Assembly (NCBI GenBank): GCA_030411725.1
Contig: MU839829.1
Span: 1,054,001 to 1,118,000, forward strand
DNA length: 64,000 nt
DNA from: Echria macrotheca
Lineage: Eukaryota > Ascomycota > Sordariomycetes > Sordariales > Schizotheciaceae
Reading direction: 5' to 3'
The notes beneath the pieces were generated by a model. The model did no database searches. It had not been told where the DNA came from and worked only from the letters and a program-made list of their open reading frames with translations. Made by a program: the position numbers and the translations under genes. Shown here in pieces: positions 20,039-31,681 of the stretch (its first letter is position 1; each line of letters starts with the position of its first letter).

Positions 20039-20716
20039 GTTTTTTCAGTATTAGGAGATGGAGATTTCGATGGTGTAAATGATGAATAAATGCTGCACGA
20101 ATCAAATCTCGTGGGACACCAACGGGTGCGTGTCCCAGTTATACGCCTGATGTGGGAAGTGGCCATGTTGGGAGTCGTGCAGACAATGCGAGGTGTTGGT
20201 GGTCTGATGCTAGAGCCAAGGTACGAGTAGACGTAAGATAGACTGCATGTCAAGGTACTTCGAGTCTAGCTGTCCGGACCGCTCTTTGCAAAACATGTGA
20301 CTTTACCTCAGCTTGACCAGAGGTGAGGCAGGAATGGTTTCTCGTTCGCCGTCTGTGCACCGAATGATCAAGTGCGTGACCCTGACATGATTTCCTGATC
20401 CGGATGAGGAGAAGCGGTGCCACCTGACATGGACCGGGCTCGGCGGTGTTGGACCAACGGCGGGTCGGAATTCGGAATCCGACTGCAAATCTGAAGAGTG
20501 ATGTTGTGATTTGGGTAGTGGGCAAAAGATAATTACAGGAATGATGCCAGTGACATTCAAATTGGTCGGACGCGGTGGGTTTGAAGATAAGATAGTTAGA
20601 AGAGATAGCCAGCATCTTGCTTCCAGCCAATGAGAAGGTGGCATTTGCTTTAAGTTCAATTTTGCGTACTCAAAATCTTAAAATCTCTTGGCCCAAACGA
20701 ATATCCATCTCGATCT
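20039..20716. other. intergenic: promoter region of PEP synthase gene
   Basis: Between the PEP synthase ATG (20038, minus) and the stop of the next minus-strand gene. Several CGG half-sites occur (for example around 20450-20480), but I see no site I can assign with confidence. No gene recognised. Confidence 0.45.
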
Positions 20717-21526
20717 CTACTTATTACACCCCTTCTTCGAACAAACCGTATTCTCATGGATATACCGAATCTGCCCCCCCTCGACCCTCAACAGATTATT
20801 CGTCTGCGTCCCGGGATCCCGCGCAATCGCCTTGTCCAGAAACGGAAAATTATGGAAAATATCCACGGCGCCCAGCTCCTCATCGATCGTGTACCGCCGA
20901 TTCGTCACCTTGAACGGCGGCGAGAAATTTAGCTTGCAGTTCCCCGAGATGTACGACCCGCCCTCGAGGCGGGCGCACGACGCCGCAAACGGCGGCTTGA
21001 CGCTCGCGTCGCCCCACGCGTCGATATACGCGTCGCCCGCCGCCTTGATGACCTCGCGCGAGTCGCGCTTGCCCTCGGGGATCGGGTCCCAGTTTTCCTT
21101 CTTGTTGTAGCTCAGCGACCCGGCCGCGTTGAAGAGCCAGTCGCCGTCGTCGCAGACGACGGATTCAATCTTTGTGATTTTGTTGTTGTCAGCACCGCCA
21201 AATGCGAGCCGCGTACCGATCACGTAGGCGTGCTTGGTCGTGGCTACGATCTCGGTGTAGGATGCGCACTCGGTCGTGTCGTAGAGGGATCGGTTGAAGT
21301 CGATCTTGATGCCGCCCTGGCCGAGTACGCCCTTGCTCAGGTCCACGACTACGTCGTTTTCCTGGTACGCGACGGTGCTGTTTGCCAGAGCGCTAAAGGC
21401 TGTCTTGCCCGAGGACAGCGCGTCGAGGTATTCGGCTGTTGCTGCTTGGAGCGATGCTCGAGTGCAGGCGGCCGAGGCCTGGGTTGCCAGTGCCGCGAGG
21501 GCGAGTTTGGATAGCATGATGGCCAT
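20717..21526 (-). CDS. secreted DUF8021-type protein
   Basis: 269 aa from ATG 21526. Fifteen further in-frame codons upstream were excluded because MAIMLSKLALAALATQASA is then a clean N-terminal signal peptide. The mature part begins CTRASLQAATAEYLDAL. Family-typical blocks follow: IKIDFNRSLYDTTECASYTEI, YVIGTRLAF, DGDWLFNAAG, NWDPIPEGKRDSREVIKAAGDAYIDAW, then CARLEGG and NRRYTIDEELGAVDIF. These match a widespread family of secreted fungal proteins of unknown function, with SnoaL/NTF2-like folds suspected. No intron or membrane segment after the signal peptide. No functional link to the neighbours is evident. Confidence 0.8.
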   Translation of the reverse strand: MAIMLSKLALAALATQASAACTRASLQAATAEYLDALSSGKTAFSALANSTVAYQENDVVVDLSKGVLGQGGIKIDFNRSLYDTTECASYTEIVATTKHAYVIGTRLAFGGADNNKITKIESVVCDDGDWLFNAAGSLSYNKKENWDPIPEGKRDSREVIKAAGDAYIDAWGDASVKPPFAASCARLEGGSYISGNCKLNFSPPFKVTNRRYTIDEELGAVDIFHNFPFLDKAIARDPGTQTNNLLRVEGGQIRYIHENTVCSKKGCNK

Positions 21527-22230
21527 GATTATGATCACAAAGTCGTCGACGTCGAGGAGAAAGAGAGGCACGCTCCGATATTCATTGGTGTGTCCGAGTC
21601 CATTTTGTACTCGGACCTAAGCCGAAGAAATATAGTCCCGAAATACTACCAGTGGGAGGGGTCAGCAAGGATACTACTCACTACCAATATGTGTGACTAC
21701 CGGCTACTCAGCTGCGGGCCGGTGTTCTAGAAAATATGTCCAATCAGGATGTTATAATTCCGGGGCGGCTGGTTCCTGGCTTGCGGGGCACTCTTATTTA
21801 TGCTGCCATTCAGGGGAAATGTTATTAGCCGCGTGATAACGAACCTTTTACCAAACAGTATAGTATAGATATGCGGCGGCAGTTCTGGCCCACGAGGACT
21901 GGCCTAGTACGACAGAATCGAAAATGAGGAATAAGATTGACTACCTAGATTGGATCAGAAAGTTTCGGTGCCGAGGATAACATGGGCAATCGACTCAACT
22001 GCCGTCAGAGCCTCTTTCAGGGAAGGCAGGGATCATGGATAGCAGGTGGTGAGGAGGTTCGGGACAAGGACAAAAATACAAACTGAGACTAAGGAGCGTA
22101 ATGCAGACGGGTTATCCGTATGTGTAGTGTCATTTCATATTGGCAATCTACACGTATCCAAAAGTTGAATCCTCCCACATATCCACCTCCCATATGTATA
22201 TCCAACCGCAGCAGCCTTACCATCACAACC
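21527..22230. other. intergenic
   Basis: Promoter region of the secreted DUF8021-type gene and 3' region of the HAK transporter gene. AT-richer than the flanking genes; nothing gene-like seen. Confidence 0.5.
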
Positions 22231-24839
22231 CTAAATCTCCTTGACAAATCCAACCTCAACCACCCGGTCCATGGCCAGACGCAGGTTCGCAATCTTGGCC
22301 CGTGTGTTGTCCCGAATCCACAAGAAAACCGACAACAAAACCTTGCGCCAGATCGAAGACGTCCCCCGGACCTTCATCTGCTCCTTGCCGACAATATACA
22401 TAATCTTGGAAGCATACGCCCTGTCCAACCTAGCCAGCTCCGCTGCCACCTTCTCATCCCGAAGCTCGATCGGCAGCTGCTTGTCCATCTGCTGTCCGGC
22501 ACCATCTGCAGACCCCGCCCCAGACCCAGAACCAGACGGCTCGGCAGACTGCGTCTCTCCTCCAGCCTGCTCGTGTTCTTCGTCCGCGAGCTGCGTCTCT
22601 TTTTCCAAAAGACCCAATTTCTCGCGTGCCTGGCGGATCACGAACATGCGGACCTGTTCGTACACGAGCGCAGCCAGATCGGGGCTGATAACCTCGTCCA
22701 TGAACCCGTGCTTAATCACGAGCCGATAGCACCCGGGCACCGCGGTGAAGTGGCTGACGGAATATCGCTCCTCGGGCGCCACGGTAGGCACCTCGACCGG
22801 ATGGAGATGGAAAAACACGGCCACCTCGGGCACGGCCACGAACTTGCTGACAAAGTGGGTGAAGACGGCAGGCGTGAGCACTCCGGTCTTGTCGAAGAAG
22901 ACGCCCAGCCCGCGGATGATGCTGAGTCTGTCGCCGCCCCATTTCTCCACCAGCTTGAGTCGTCCTTCGTCATCCTTGGTAACAAGCGAACTCGGCTTGA
23001 TGCGGTCCTCGGCCTCGGCGCGCCACTGGTTCTCCTTGCCAAAACGCCAGAGCAGAAACAGAGACGCGAGCACACCAGCCACCGTGAGCGTGAACCATGC
23101 CCCGTCGGGGACTTTGAGGAGTGCCGACGATATGTAGAGCCCGTCGACGGTGGCAAAAAAGAGCCAGGGGAGGAAGACCAGGAACGGTGATAAACGCCAA
23201 ACCAAAAGCGAGACCAAAGTGACCATGCAGGTATCAAAAAAGGTAACGAACATGACACAGACGCCGTACGCGTTACCCAGGCGGGTTGTGTCACTGTAGA
23301 CTGCCGTGACCAAGATGGCGCCGCACATCAGGATCCAGTTGAGGAAAGGAACATATAGCTGTCCGTGAAACACGCTCGAGGTGTGTACGACCTTGACTTG
23401 GGGACAATATGAGAGCTTCATAATCTGACTGATGAGCTGAAACGTTGCCGTGATCATCGCTTGGCTAGCCACGATCGCAGCCAGGACGGCGACAATAAGA
23501 CTCGGATACAGCATCCCCGGCGGGACCGAGTTGAAAAACGGATTCGAGTACGCATCCGGGTGTATGCTGATATAGGCCGCCTGTCCGATGTACGCCAGCA
23601 GCAGACACGGATACGTGTAACACATCCAGCTGATCTGAATCGCGCGGAGACTAAAGGCACCGAGGTCGGCAAACAGGGCCTCGACGCCGGTGAAGGCAAG
23701 CAAGATGCCGCCAAGCATCCTCCAACCGTGAGTCTTTTTCTCCATAAAGAATTGGATGGCAAAGTATGGACTGAATGCTTTGAGAACAGTCCAGTCGAAC
23801 TGCACCAGGTTGTAGATGCCAAAGGCGCCGTTGAAACCAAGCCAGGTGATGACGATAGGGGCGAAAGTGCTGGCAAGCTTCGTGGTACCGAGCGGCTGGA
23901 TCAGGAACAACACGATCAGGATACCACAGGACGTGCCAACAACGGTGGAGCTCGAGATGTCGCTTTTGACGACGCTCAAACCCTGGACCGCGCCAAGAAC
24001 CGACTGGGCTGGCGTGAGTACACCGTCTGCGATGACCATGCTGACGGCAAGCACTCCGATCGCCTTCAGCAGGACGTGAACAAATTTGTTCCTCTCCAAC
24101 TGCGTGCGGATGGTGCGGTTGGGTGTGCCCAGATCCTGCGACAGATGTCTCTGGATCCGAACCGTCACCTCATCACGAGGATCCCGATTGGTGATGTTGG
24201 CGTATCTCGTCAGGAGCGAGTAACAGCTGAATGTGCCACCCTCTCCCTCGTTGTCGGCATGAAGGATGATGAGAACATATTTCAGTGTCACCATGATGGT
24301 GAGCGACCAGATAATGACCGACAGGACTTGGAGGAGGTCGTCATAGTCGGGCGGACCGTCCAGGAAAGTCGAAGAGTACACGTAGAGAGGACTGAAAGTC
24401 AGTCTCATTTTCTGTTCCGAACCATATTCCCTCACTCACCTTGTGCCGATATCACCGTAGATGACCCCGATGGACTGGTATGACAACCTTGAAAAACGAT
24501 TAGTCGAGGAACAATAAATCAAGAGCGACGACGAGCATACCAGAGCAGCTGCCATCCATGGAAAATCTGTTTCTTCTTCTCGTGGCCACGTCGCCAGTCG
24601 TCACCTTCCTCGACATCTTGGGTACCTTCGGTGCGAGCATCGGAGGAGGACAAACGACGGGAGCTGCGACCGTCGAACGACGCCCTCGAGATGTCACGGG
24701 TGTGGTAGATGCCTCCAGCTATACCGGTAGACTGACCGGCAGCAGGAGCAGAGCGGACTCTGTGCAACGCATCGTCTGCGATCTTGATAGACGCCTGCGG
24801 GGGCGTCTCCTGCGGTGACATGGAGGTAGCGTGCAACAT
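22231..24839 (-). CDS. hak1: high-affinity potassium transporter, KUP/HAK family
   Basis: Model complement(join(22231..24391,24440..24487,24541..24839)), 835 aa. Splicing joins GWQLLW to [38 protein letters not shown] is the family signature in helix 1. Introns are 53 and 48 nt, in phase. The N-terminus is a roughly 95-residue hydrophilic, Ser/Arg-rich cytoplasmic tail. About twelve membrane helices follow up to near residue 520, then a long cytoplasmic C-terminal domain with an acidic Glu/Gly/Ser-rich insert. The family drives K+ uptake at the plasma membrane, coupled to H+ or Na+. Start 24839 is the first in-frame ATG; a second is six codons later. Length is normal for fungal Hak1. Confidence 0.92.
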
Positions 24840-26123
24840 CCCTCTAGACGTTATTGAAAAAAGAACTCGGATCTCTCAAGGCAGCTGGTATACGTTGATC
24901 TGACTGGTTGGCTAATTAAGCTGTGTAAAAGACGTCGACGACGCCAGAAAAACCAATGTCATAAACGCGTCATCGTAGCTATTCGAGCAAGTTTCGATCT
25001 GTGCGTGCTTGGTTGAGAGAGAAGAGAAGAAGCTGCTGGAGGACCCGACAGGATTTGTATAAGAGCGATAAGATAAGACAAAAGAGCTTCCCCTCTCCCG
25101 CGAGCAGCTTTCACATCAGGGAGAGCAGGGAGAGCAGCCATCCCTCTGCTTGTCCATGGGCGGCGGGGTTGTTGGTGGTGGGGGGGGCTTGCCACAAGCA
25201 GTGTTCTTGGCGGTTGAGTGCAGTAACGTCCCTGAGTGCCCAATCCAAAGCGGCTCCGTCATCTCATGACCAAGATGCTGGACTAAGATGGCTTGGATAG
25301 CTGCAGGTGTCGATGCAGAGGATGCGGTAACGGGTTGGGAGACAGCTCCGTCAAGTGTGGGGTGGCACAATAAGCTCGCAGACCGCCGCGCGCGCGCTGC
25401 AGAGCTCGAGGGGGCCTCCAGTCGAGATGGGTGTGAGGTCCGCTTCCGGCATTGGGTGGCTCCTCAAATCCTCACCCGATTGCTCCCAGCCTTTGTGTGA
25501 CTGATTTAGATTTTTAGATTTCAGACACCGGCCGAGACCATGGAAGGTGCCGAGACAAAGCGTCGTCTTGCCACGCAAGTCACTCCAAGCTCGTTGGATT
25601 TTTGGGGACGACGACGCTGGCTTGGCTGGTAAATACCGGTGAAAACCGCTGGCGACCTCGGCTCCATGGGACTGCGCCATCTGCCATCAGCAACTTCGTG
25701 ATTGCCCACGTGCTAATCGGATTGGGGCGATCCAGCGGCGAAATGCACACCGGCGGCACAGCAGTCAGCGACAGGGGATGTCAGGTTACTCGACATTATC
25801 TGATGCACTGTTTTTCTGCGCCGAGATCCTGGGAAGGTCTCAACATCGGCCAACCCTTCCAAGATTCCCATCCCGTCTGCGGAAAAAGCCCCGGAATGTG
25901 CCGATCGGTGATGTGAATCACATGGAACCGGAGCCGAGGTCGGCAGTGCCGTCGTAAAAGAGCCATTTTCAGCGTCAATTCCCGGTGGCGTTTCCGTTTG
26001 GTTCCAGCGCGTCCTGCCGAACGTGCCATGCAGTCAACAATGCGGCGACCTTGACACTAGCTCCATGTTGGGCCGCTTGTACGGATACGGGCGGAGGCTG
26101 CAGCTGAATCGGAAGCGAGTGTT
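24840..26123. other. intergenic, no gene recognised
   Basis: 1.3 kb between two minus-strand genes: the promoter of the HAK gene and the 3' region of the HET gene. Several open frames of 60-110 codons exist on both strands, but none shows domain motifs or consistent codon use. Confidence 0.5.
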
Positions 26124-28097
26124 CTAGACAAGTCCAAAGTCCCGTATGCTACGCCGCTCCTCCCTGATATCCACTAGGACCTCCCCGTCCATATACCCAT
26201 CAAGAAAACACTCCCCGACGACCTGGAATGCTTCCCGGTCCGGAACTTGCCGCAATACCATCGGGATGTTACACCCAAGCAGCACACACACGATATCACC
26301 CTTCTTGGCGTCTCTCGGCGCCATGCCGAGTAGTCCTGCATTGGTCACCATGAGTCGCTTTCCCTCAGTCGACGTCGTGTCTCGTGAGCGCGAGACAAAG
26401 CTCTCCCAGTCGGAAGCGTGACTGATATCGTAGTCATACTTCTTTTGAAACGACGTGATTTTCAGACTCCGTAGCAGCTTCTCATACCACGTTGCCATCC
26501 CACGCGCCGCATCCTCCAGGGTGACACCGTGGATCTGGAGATCCTTGTTCAGCTGGAACCACTCTCTGAACCTGGGGTGTACGTCTTCCGGCTTGGCCAG
26601 GACCGCGTCGCACAGCACGATAAATTCGAGCTCAAAATCTTCCCTGGGTGCAGGGTGGCTGAAATACCGATCTCTCCTGTCAAGAACAAGACAACGAGAG
26701 ACGGACTCCAAGAGCGTTGCGCATTTTTTGCCTTTTGAAATCTTTCCTTTTCCGGGAGGCTGGGCAATGTTGATATCCGAGGTTGACTGACAGAGCTCCT
26801 CTGTCTCGTGTCGAACCTGCTTGACGCCTCCAAGACCGTCAATTTGGTCCAACAGCACGCCGGCACATGTCAGTTCTCGTAGGTCTGGCGAGAACGATAC
26901 GCGGGGACGCCAACGCCCCGAAGCAGCGAACGAGCAGGACCAGTCCTCAGAGTGCAATGGCCGAAAGTTGCCAATGTGTTTTCCCGAACTCTGGCTCGCC
27001 ATGCAGAGAACAGGAGGCGAGTATTTGCGGCGGAGACTCCAGTCCGGAACCCAAGACGGAAGACCCAGATTATAATCCTTCGCCCCGGGGTCCATTACAT
27101 CCTTTTTGAGCTCGGCCGCGACGCAGATAATGTCCAAGCTCTGGTGTTGTTCGATGAAAGATTTTGCAAACCGCAAGTAGACAGACCCGACGTCCGATTG
27201 GTAATCCGGGTGGCCGACCACGGCGTTGTCTTTGGAAGAGGCCAGTCCGAGGAGAGAATACAGTCTGTCTCTCGGATCCGTGACGCGAAATGTGGCCGTA
27301 TAGGCCATCATACCCACGAGCGGCATATCGCGGCGGCCAAAGTACCACTGAAAGATGCGGAACCGGTTCCAGGCCTTCTCGTAACTCTCGCGCGAATAGA
27401 CATCCCGCTTCAGCTCCCGCCAGTCCCACACCTTGTTGACGGCGAGTAACATCCTGCGTCGGCTGATGTGGCGCTGTCCGCAGAAGAACACCACATGCGT
27501 CCCCATCAGAAACTCCTGCAGCGTCCAGACTCTCTCCCACCACTCCCGCTGCAGCAGGCTGCTGACTGCCTTCCAGCCCTCGTCGTCGTCTGCGATGGTC
27601 TTCGGACCCCGCTGGGAGTGATCGCGCGGAGACTGCTCCGTAAGAAGATGAAGAAAGTCCACGGCCCGATCGCTGTCCTCGGACGCGTCGCCGAGCCAGA
27701 CGAGGGTGCGGTGCGCCTTCTTGTATATCGTGCTCATCAGCTCGACCTGCGCGCTACGCTCGTCGTTGTCGGACTGGTTGATGCAAATCGAGTCCATCCA
27801 CCACCATGTCGTCTCGGGAAACTCATGCCTGAACGCAGGCCCCTGCATCGCCCTAAACAGCTCATGCGCGCTCTTGAGTATGGGCGTGGGCCGCCCATTG
27901 ATCATGATGGTGTTGGAATACGTCGGTTCACCCCAGACGTAGGATGTCGCTACGAACGGGGGGCATGCCTCAGGGTCGAGCGCGAAGCGGCGGAGCTCGG
28001 CGGCGATGGCGCCATCCTCTCCGGTGGTCAGCTGGAAAAGACGAATCGCATCGCTGGCGATGGGCGGCGAGTAGGGGTCAGAAGACGCACTCTCCAT
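26124..28097 (-). CDS. HET-domain (heterokaryon incompatibility) protein
   Basis: 657 aa in one exon. The HET domain occupies roughly residues 45-200, with the motifs FVATSYVWGE, WWMDSICINQSDNDERSAQV and MSTIYKKAHRTLVWLGD. The C-terminal part ends in a conserved block often seen in such proteins (GLLGMAPRDAKKGDIVCVLLGCNIPMVLR, then VVGECFLDGYMDGE). HET proteins can trigger cell death when incompatible strains fuse, but most members of this large family have no assigned partner. Allelic partner, if any, is unknown. No NACHT or repeat domain follows the HET domain. Confidence 0.9.
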   Translation of the reverse strand: MESASSDPYSPPIASDAIRLFQLTTGEDGAIAAELRRFALDPEACPPFVATSYVWGEPTYSNTIMINGRPTPILKSAHELFRAMQGPAFRHEFPETTWWWMDSICINQSDNDERSAQVELMSTIYKKAHRTLVWLGDASEDSDRAVDFLHLLTEQSPRDHSQRGPKTIADDDEGWKAVSSLLQREWWERVWTLQEFLMGTHVVFFCGQRHISRRRMLLAVNKVWDWRELKRDVYSRESYEKAWNRFRIFQWYFGRRDMPLVGMMAYTATFRVTDPRDRLYSLLGLASSKDNAVVGHPDYQSDVGSVYLRFAKSFIEQHQSLDIICVAAELKKDVMDPGAKDYNLGLPSWVPDWSLRRKYSPPVLCMASQSSGKHIGNFRPLHSEDWSCSFAASGRWRPRVSFSPDLRELTCAGVLLDQIDGLGGVKQVRHETEELCQSTSDINIAQPPGKGKISKGKKCATLLESVSRCLVLDRRDRYFSHPAPREDFELEFIVLCDAVLAKPEDVHPRFREWFQLNKDLQIHGVTLEDAARGMATWYEKLLRSLKITSFQKKYDYDISHASDWESFVSRSRDTTSTEGKRLMVTNAGLLGMAPRDAKKGDIVCVLLGCNIPMVLRQVPDREAFQVVGECFLDGYMDGEVLVDIREERRSIRDFGLV

Positions 28098-28661
28098 ATT
28101 GTTGTAGCTGCTGCATCATGGCGGAATACATAAAATGACCAAGGGCAGAGATGGTACCCATAACTATGTGAAGAAGACTGACGGCTCGTCATTCAGCCCC
28201 ATCGTTCGGTGGTTGCAGTGCTGCCGCTGCTGCGGCGCTTTTCAATGGTCGTCAAGCACGTTCCTGAGGTCGGACCCAAGCTTTCTTGGCAAATCCCCGC
28301 CCCCCGCCCCCCCCGCGGCCAGCAAAGTCTTGGCACATGCGCTGCGGACAACTCCACAACCTCGACAAGCTCCAAGCTGCCAGCTTCAGCTGGTTTGGAT
28401 TGGCTGCCAACTTCAACAAACCTCTTTGCATCGCCAGACTCCCGGATCAAAATCAAGCCAATTGAGAGAATGCGCAATTAGCCAAAATGACGATTCTTTT
28501 TGACTCTATCACCACTCAGATACGACCAACTCAGACGCGATAATATTCCAAGCAAAGACCCAAACTGTTCGCTTTTACCGACCCCCTGACCTTGACGGCT
28601 CCCAACTTCTATCCTGTCGGTACAAACTCTACCCATCCCTTGTTATTCACAAACAAACACC
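28098..28661. other. intergenic: HET gene promoter and 3' region of aminotransferase gene
   Basis: No gene seen. The 28290-28315 stretch is a C-run (CCCCGCCCCCCGCCCCCCC-like). The rest is unremarkable. Confidence 0.45.
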
Positions 28662-30046
28662 TTAGTCAAGCTGATCGACCGTCGGCCCGTTGCCGTTCCC
28701 GACCTGCTTCTCCCCCGCAATCGCCGTGGCATCTTGCTCCTTCACCTCGAACCGCCAGCCGAATTCGTCCTTGATTTTGCCGAGCTGGATGCCCTTGAGC
28801 TGCGTGAGCAACCGGAGACAGATGGAGCCGGCATCTTCTTGGCCGTCCGGGATGTAGGAGACAGTCTGTTCGTCGTCCTTGAACGTCACGCGCGCATGAC
28901 CCTCTGCTGACGCAGGCAGCGAGTAGGGCGAATTGCGACTGGCACGTCGGGTGATGGATCGGATGGGCACCAGCGCCGCGGCGGTGCCGGCGGCCATAAC
29001 CTCTGTGAAGTTGGGGAGCTCGGAATACTTGATCTGCGGGGTGTGTTAGCGACGTGATCCGACCCTAATGCACGTGTGCGACACTCCAACTCGGCGTCGC
29101 CGGTCGCAATCCAGGGAACCAAGACAAAGTTCAATCACGTACCGAGCGCTTCTCGACCTTCCACCCAAAGCTTCGAGCAATCTCCTGGATGCTGTCGCTC
29201 GTCACGCTGTCGATGACAGCCTTGCTGTCCGGTACCACAAGTGTGACATCCTCTCGGTCCACCAGCGCGCCAATGAAACCGCTCGTGCTGAACTCGTCAA
29301 TCTCCTCGTGCGACTTGCTGTCGAGGTGCAGCGTGATGCCGTAGCCCTCGTTGCGCGCCCGCTCGCTCCACCGCAGCACAGGCGCATAGTTGCCGCCGAC
29401 CTTTGCGCTGCCCGTGCCGTTTGGCGCCGCGCGGTCAAAGTCGTCCATGATGAGCGCCTTGACAGGGTGGGTGCCGTGATACACACCCGTGGGCAGGACG
29501 AAGACGCAAAACGTGTACTCCTCGGGGGGGTTCAGGCCGAGCTGGGCGCTGCTGCCGTATATCTGGGGGCGAATGTACATGGCGGCGCCCGTCTCGTGGG
29601 GTGGGACGAACTCGGCGTTGAGGGCGACGGCGGCCTTGACGGCCGTCAGGAACAGCTCGGTCGGCACGGGCGGGATGCTGATGAACTCGGCGCTGTGCTG
29701 CAGACGGGCGGCGTTACGGTCGGGTCGGAAGATGGCGATGGTGTCGTCGCCCGGCAGGCGGAAGGCCTTGAGTCCTTCATATGCCTGCTGGCCGTAGTTG
29801 AGCGCGGGCGCCATGCCGTGGATGCGCATGTAGGGGTCGGCCACAAAGGTCGGCGGTGTCCATTGCCCCGTCTTGACCGAGTAGTGGGATTCGATGTGAC
29901 CGTTGACTGCGGATGCGATCAAGCCGAGTGTCAGATTTCGGGTATGCAGAACAAGGCGCTTGGGAGGTTTACTCACCTTCGCGAACTCGGAAGCCGACGT
30001 TGGACCAGTCAATCGTGTTGACGGGCGGGGGAGGGAAGGGCGCCAT
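28662..30046 (-). CDS. branched-chain amino acid aminotransferase
   Basis: Model complement(join(28662..29033,29143..29906,29977..30046)), 401 aa. Introns of 70 and 109 nt are in phase and join VREV-NGHIES and EKRS-IKYSELPNFTEV. Class IV PLP fold: GMAPALNYGQQAYEGLKAFR, FRPDRNAARLQHSAEF, YIRPQIYGSS, and GSAKVGGNYAPVL with the PLP Lys at 192. It transfers amino groups between Leu/Ile/Val and 2-oxoglutarate. The N-terminus (MAPFPPPPVNTIDW) lacks a mitochondrial presequence, so a cytosolic (Bat2-like) form is likelier. A TGACTC (Gcn4/CPC-1 half-site) lies about 30 nt upstream of the ATG on the coding strand, at 30075-30080; this is weak evidence only. Confidence 0.93.
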
Positions 30047-30397
30047 GGTTGCGGTACTCTGGGCGGGGAGGAACGAGTCAAGAGGTCGGTCAAGCGATGG
30101 GTACCTGGCTCTGAAAAGGAACTAAAAAGCCAGTGTCGGTGTGTCGGTGTCGTGATGACAATTTATTTTGTCCCGCGACGGTGAATGGACCCCTCCCCTC
30201 CGATGGTCGGAACAGCGGGGGAAATGATTCCCGTTGCAGGGATTTCCGCCGGGACAGGCGGGGCAATCGGAACTGACAGCAGTGACAGGGGGTTAATGAC
30301 AGCTGGGGACGCTTGGCACGCCTTCCCATTTGCGGAATGGAACATAAGCAAACATAAGCAGAGGTACTCTTCACGTGTAAATCTCGCCTCTGAAGGG
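30047..30397. other. short intergenic: aminotransferase promoter
   Basis: Contains TGACTC (minus strand, 30075-30080) and CACGTG near 30373. No gene. Confidence 0.4.
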
Positions 30398-30653
30398 CTA
30401 TTCTCCTTTTCCCTGCCTTGGTTGCCAGGAGCCTAGGTACTTGGGGGCATTGTTGGCACCAAGTTCAAAATAGCCTTCGTCCTGCCGCCACTCTTGGTCC
30501 GCCGGGTTTATGGCTGGGACTCCCAGGCCATTGCTCTGGTCATCGGCGGCCGGAACCATGGGACCGGCAGCGTCCTCCTCGAACATCCATTCTGGCAGCA
30601 GCGGGTACGAATTCATGGCTGCGAATTCGGGGCCATCGTTCTGGTTATAGGCG

Positions 30654-30708
30654 GCGGGAACGGCGGGAACGGCGGGAACGGCGGGAACGGCGGGAACGGC
30701 GGGAACGG
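30654..30708. repeat. 9-bp tandem repeat encoding Val-Pro-Ala
   Basis: About six copies of GGCGGGAAC (minus strand GTTCCCGCC), reading as (VPA)n in the minus-strand gene. A neighbouring copy of the enclosing larger unit (near 30790-30815) has only one or two, so the array has expanded. Confidence 0.85.
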
Positions 30709-30929
30709 TAGCGTCCGCCCCGAGCATCCTTTCTGTCAGCAGCTGGTCCGGATTCATGGCTGCGAGTTCGGGGCCATCGTTCTGGTTATAGGCGGCGGGA
30801 ACGGCGGGAACGGTAGCGTCCGCCCCGCGCATCCTTTCTGGCAGCAGCTGGAATTCGGGATTCGAGTTCCACGCAACGTGGTCGTCCCGCAGCGGTAGTT
30901 CCGTGCCGGACGCTGGGATGTCCTGGCCC

Positions 30930-31240
30930 GCGCCCTGGTAGTACGGGTCCGGGGCAGGGGCGCTATACCCGTTCATATATTGTGATGGCATCCCCAGCGC
31001 CTTCTGGCACGGGTCCGGGGCAGGGGCGCTATACCCGTTCGCATATTGTGATAGCTTTCCCGTCGCCTTCTAATACGGGTCCGGGGTAGGGGCGCTGTAC
31101 CCGTTCATATGTTGTGCTGGCATTCCCGGCGCCTTCTGGTACGGGTCCGGGGCAGGGGCGCTGTACCTGTTCATATGTTGTGCTGGCATTCGCGGCGCCT
31201 TCTGGTACGGGTCCGGGGCAGGGGCGCTGCACCCGTCCAA
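30930..31240. repeat. 66-bp coding minisatellite, about five units
   Basis: Units of 66 bp, each containing GGTCCGGGG(C/T)AGGGGCGCT on the + strand, repeat with point differences. They encode the 22-residue unit of the minus-strand gene. One unit carries the premature TAG and a cluster of other changes. Confidence 0.85.
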
Positions 31241-31681
31241 ACAATTCCCCGGCATCCCCAGCGCGCCTGGGGAACCGGGCGCGGGAGCGACGCCCTGGCC
31301 GTAGATGGGTTGGCCGAGGAGCCCCGAATCAAAAATTGTCGCCCCGTCCGCCAGGTCCCATAAACGTTCTGGCTGGTATTTCTCCCCCGTCCGGTCGTTG
31401 ATGTACACGTTTTGATTGCCGATGCGTCGAAGGCTGCTGGTGGCTTCGTCGTCGCCCTTGTTCTCGGTCGGGGGGGAAGTCCACACTCTACCGCTTGGCT
31501 CGGTCACCAGGATGGGATACACTTTGCTATTTCGTCCCCGACGGCGCTTGGGCGCCTGACGGGGTTCTTCCTCGTCCTCGTCCCTGGCTCTCTTCTTCCC
31601 CCTCTTCTCATTCCTAATAGCGGGCTCGGTAGGGATAGGAAGATCCCCGCGGTTAGAGTAATCCATGTTATTAGCCTGCAT

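Larger units (their letters stand above)
30398..31681 (-). pseudogene. minisatellite-rich nuclear-type protein gene with in-frame TAG
   Basis: From ATG 31681 the frame runs 203 codons to a TAG at 31072-31070, then stays open in the same frame for another 224 codons to 30398. The first part has a bipartite basic nuclear signal (EKRGKKRARDEDEEEPRQAPKRRRGR) and a non-repetitive region. About five 22-residue units follow (YSAPAPDPYQKAPGMPAQHMNG type), spanning the stop, then a second repeat family (LLPERM-GADATVPAVPA-AYNQNDGPE). In sibling units the stop position is CAG, so one C-to-T change at a CpA made TAG; such changes are typical of RIP. The product is a truncated protein, or a longer one if TAG is read through. 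Function unknown; expression not shown by the sequence. Confidence 0.6.
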
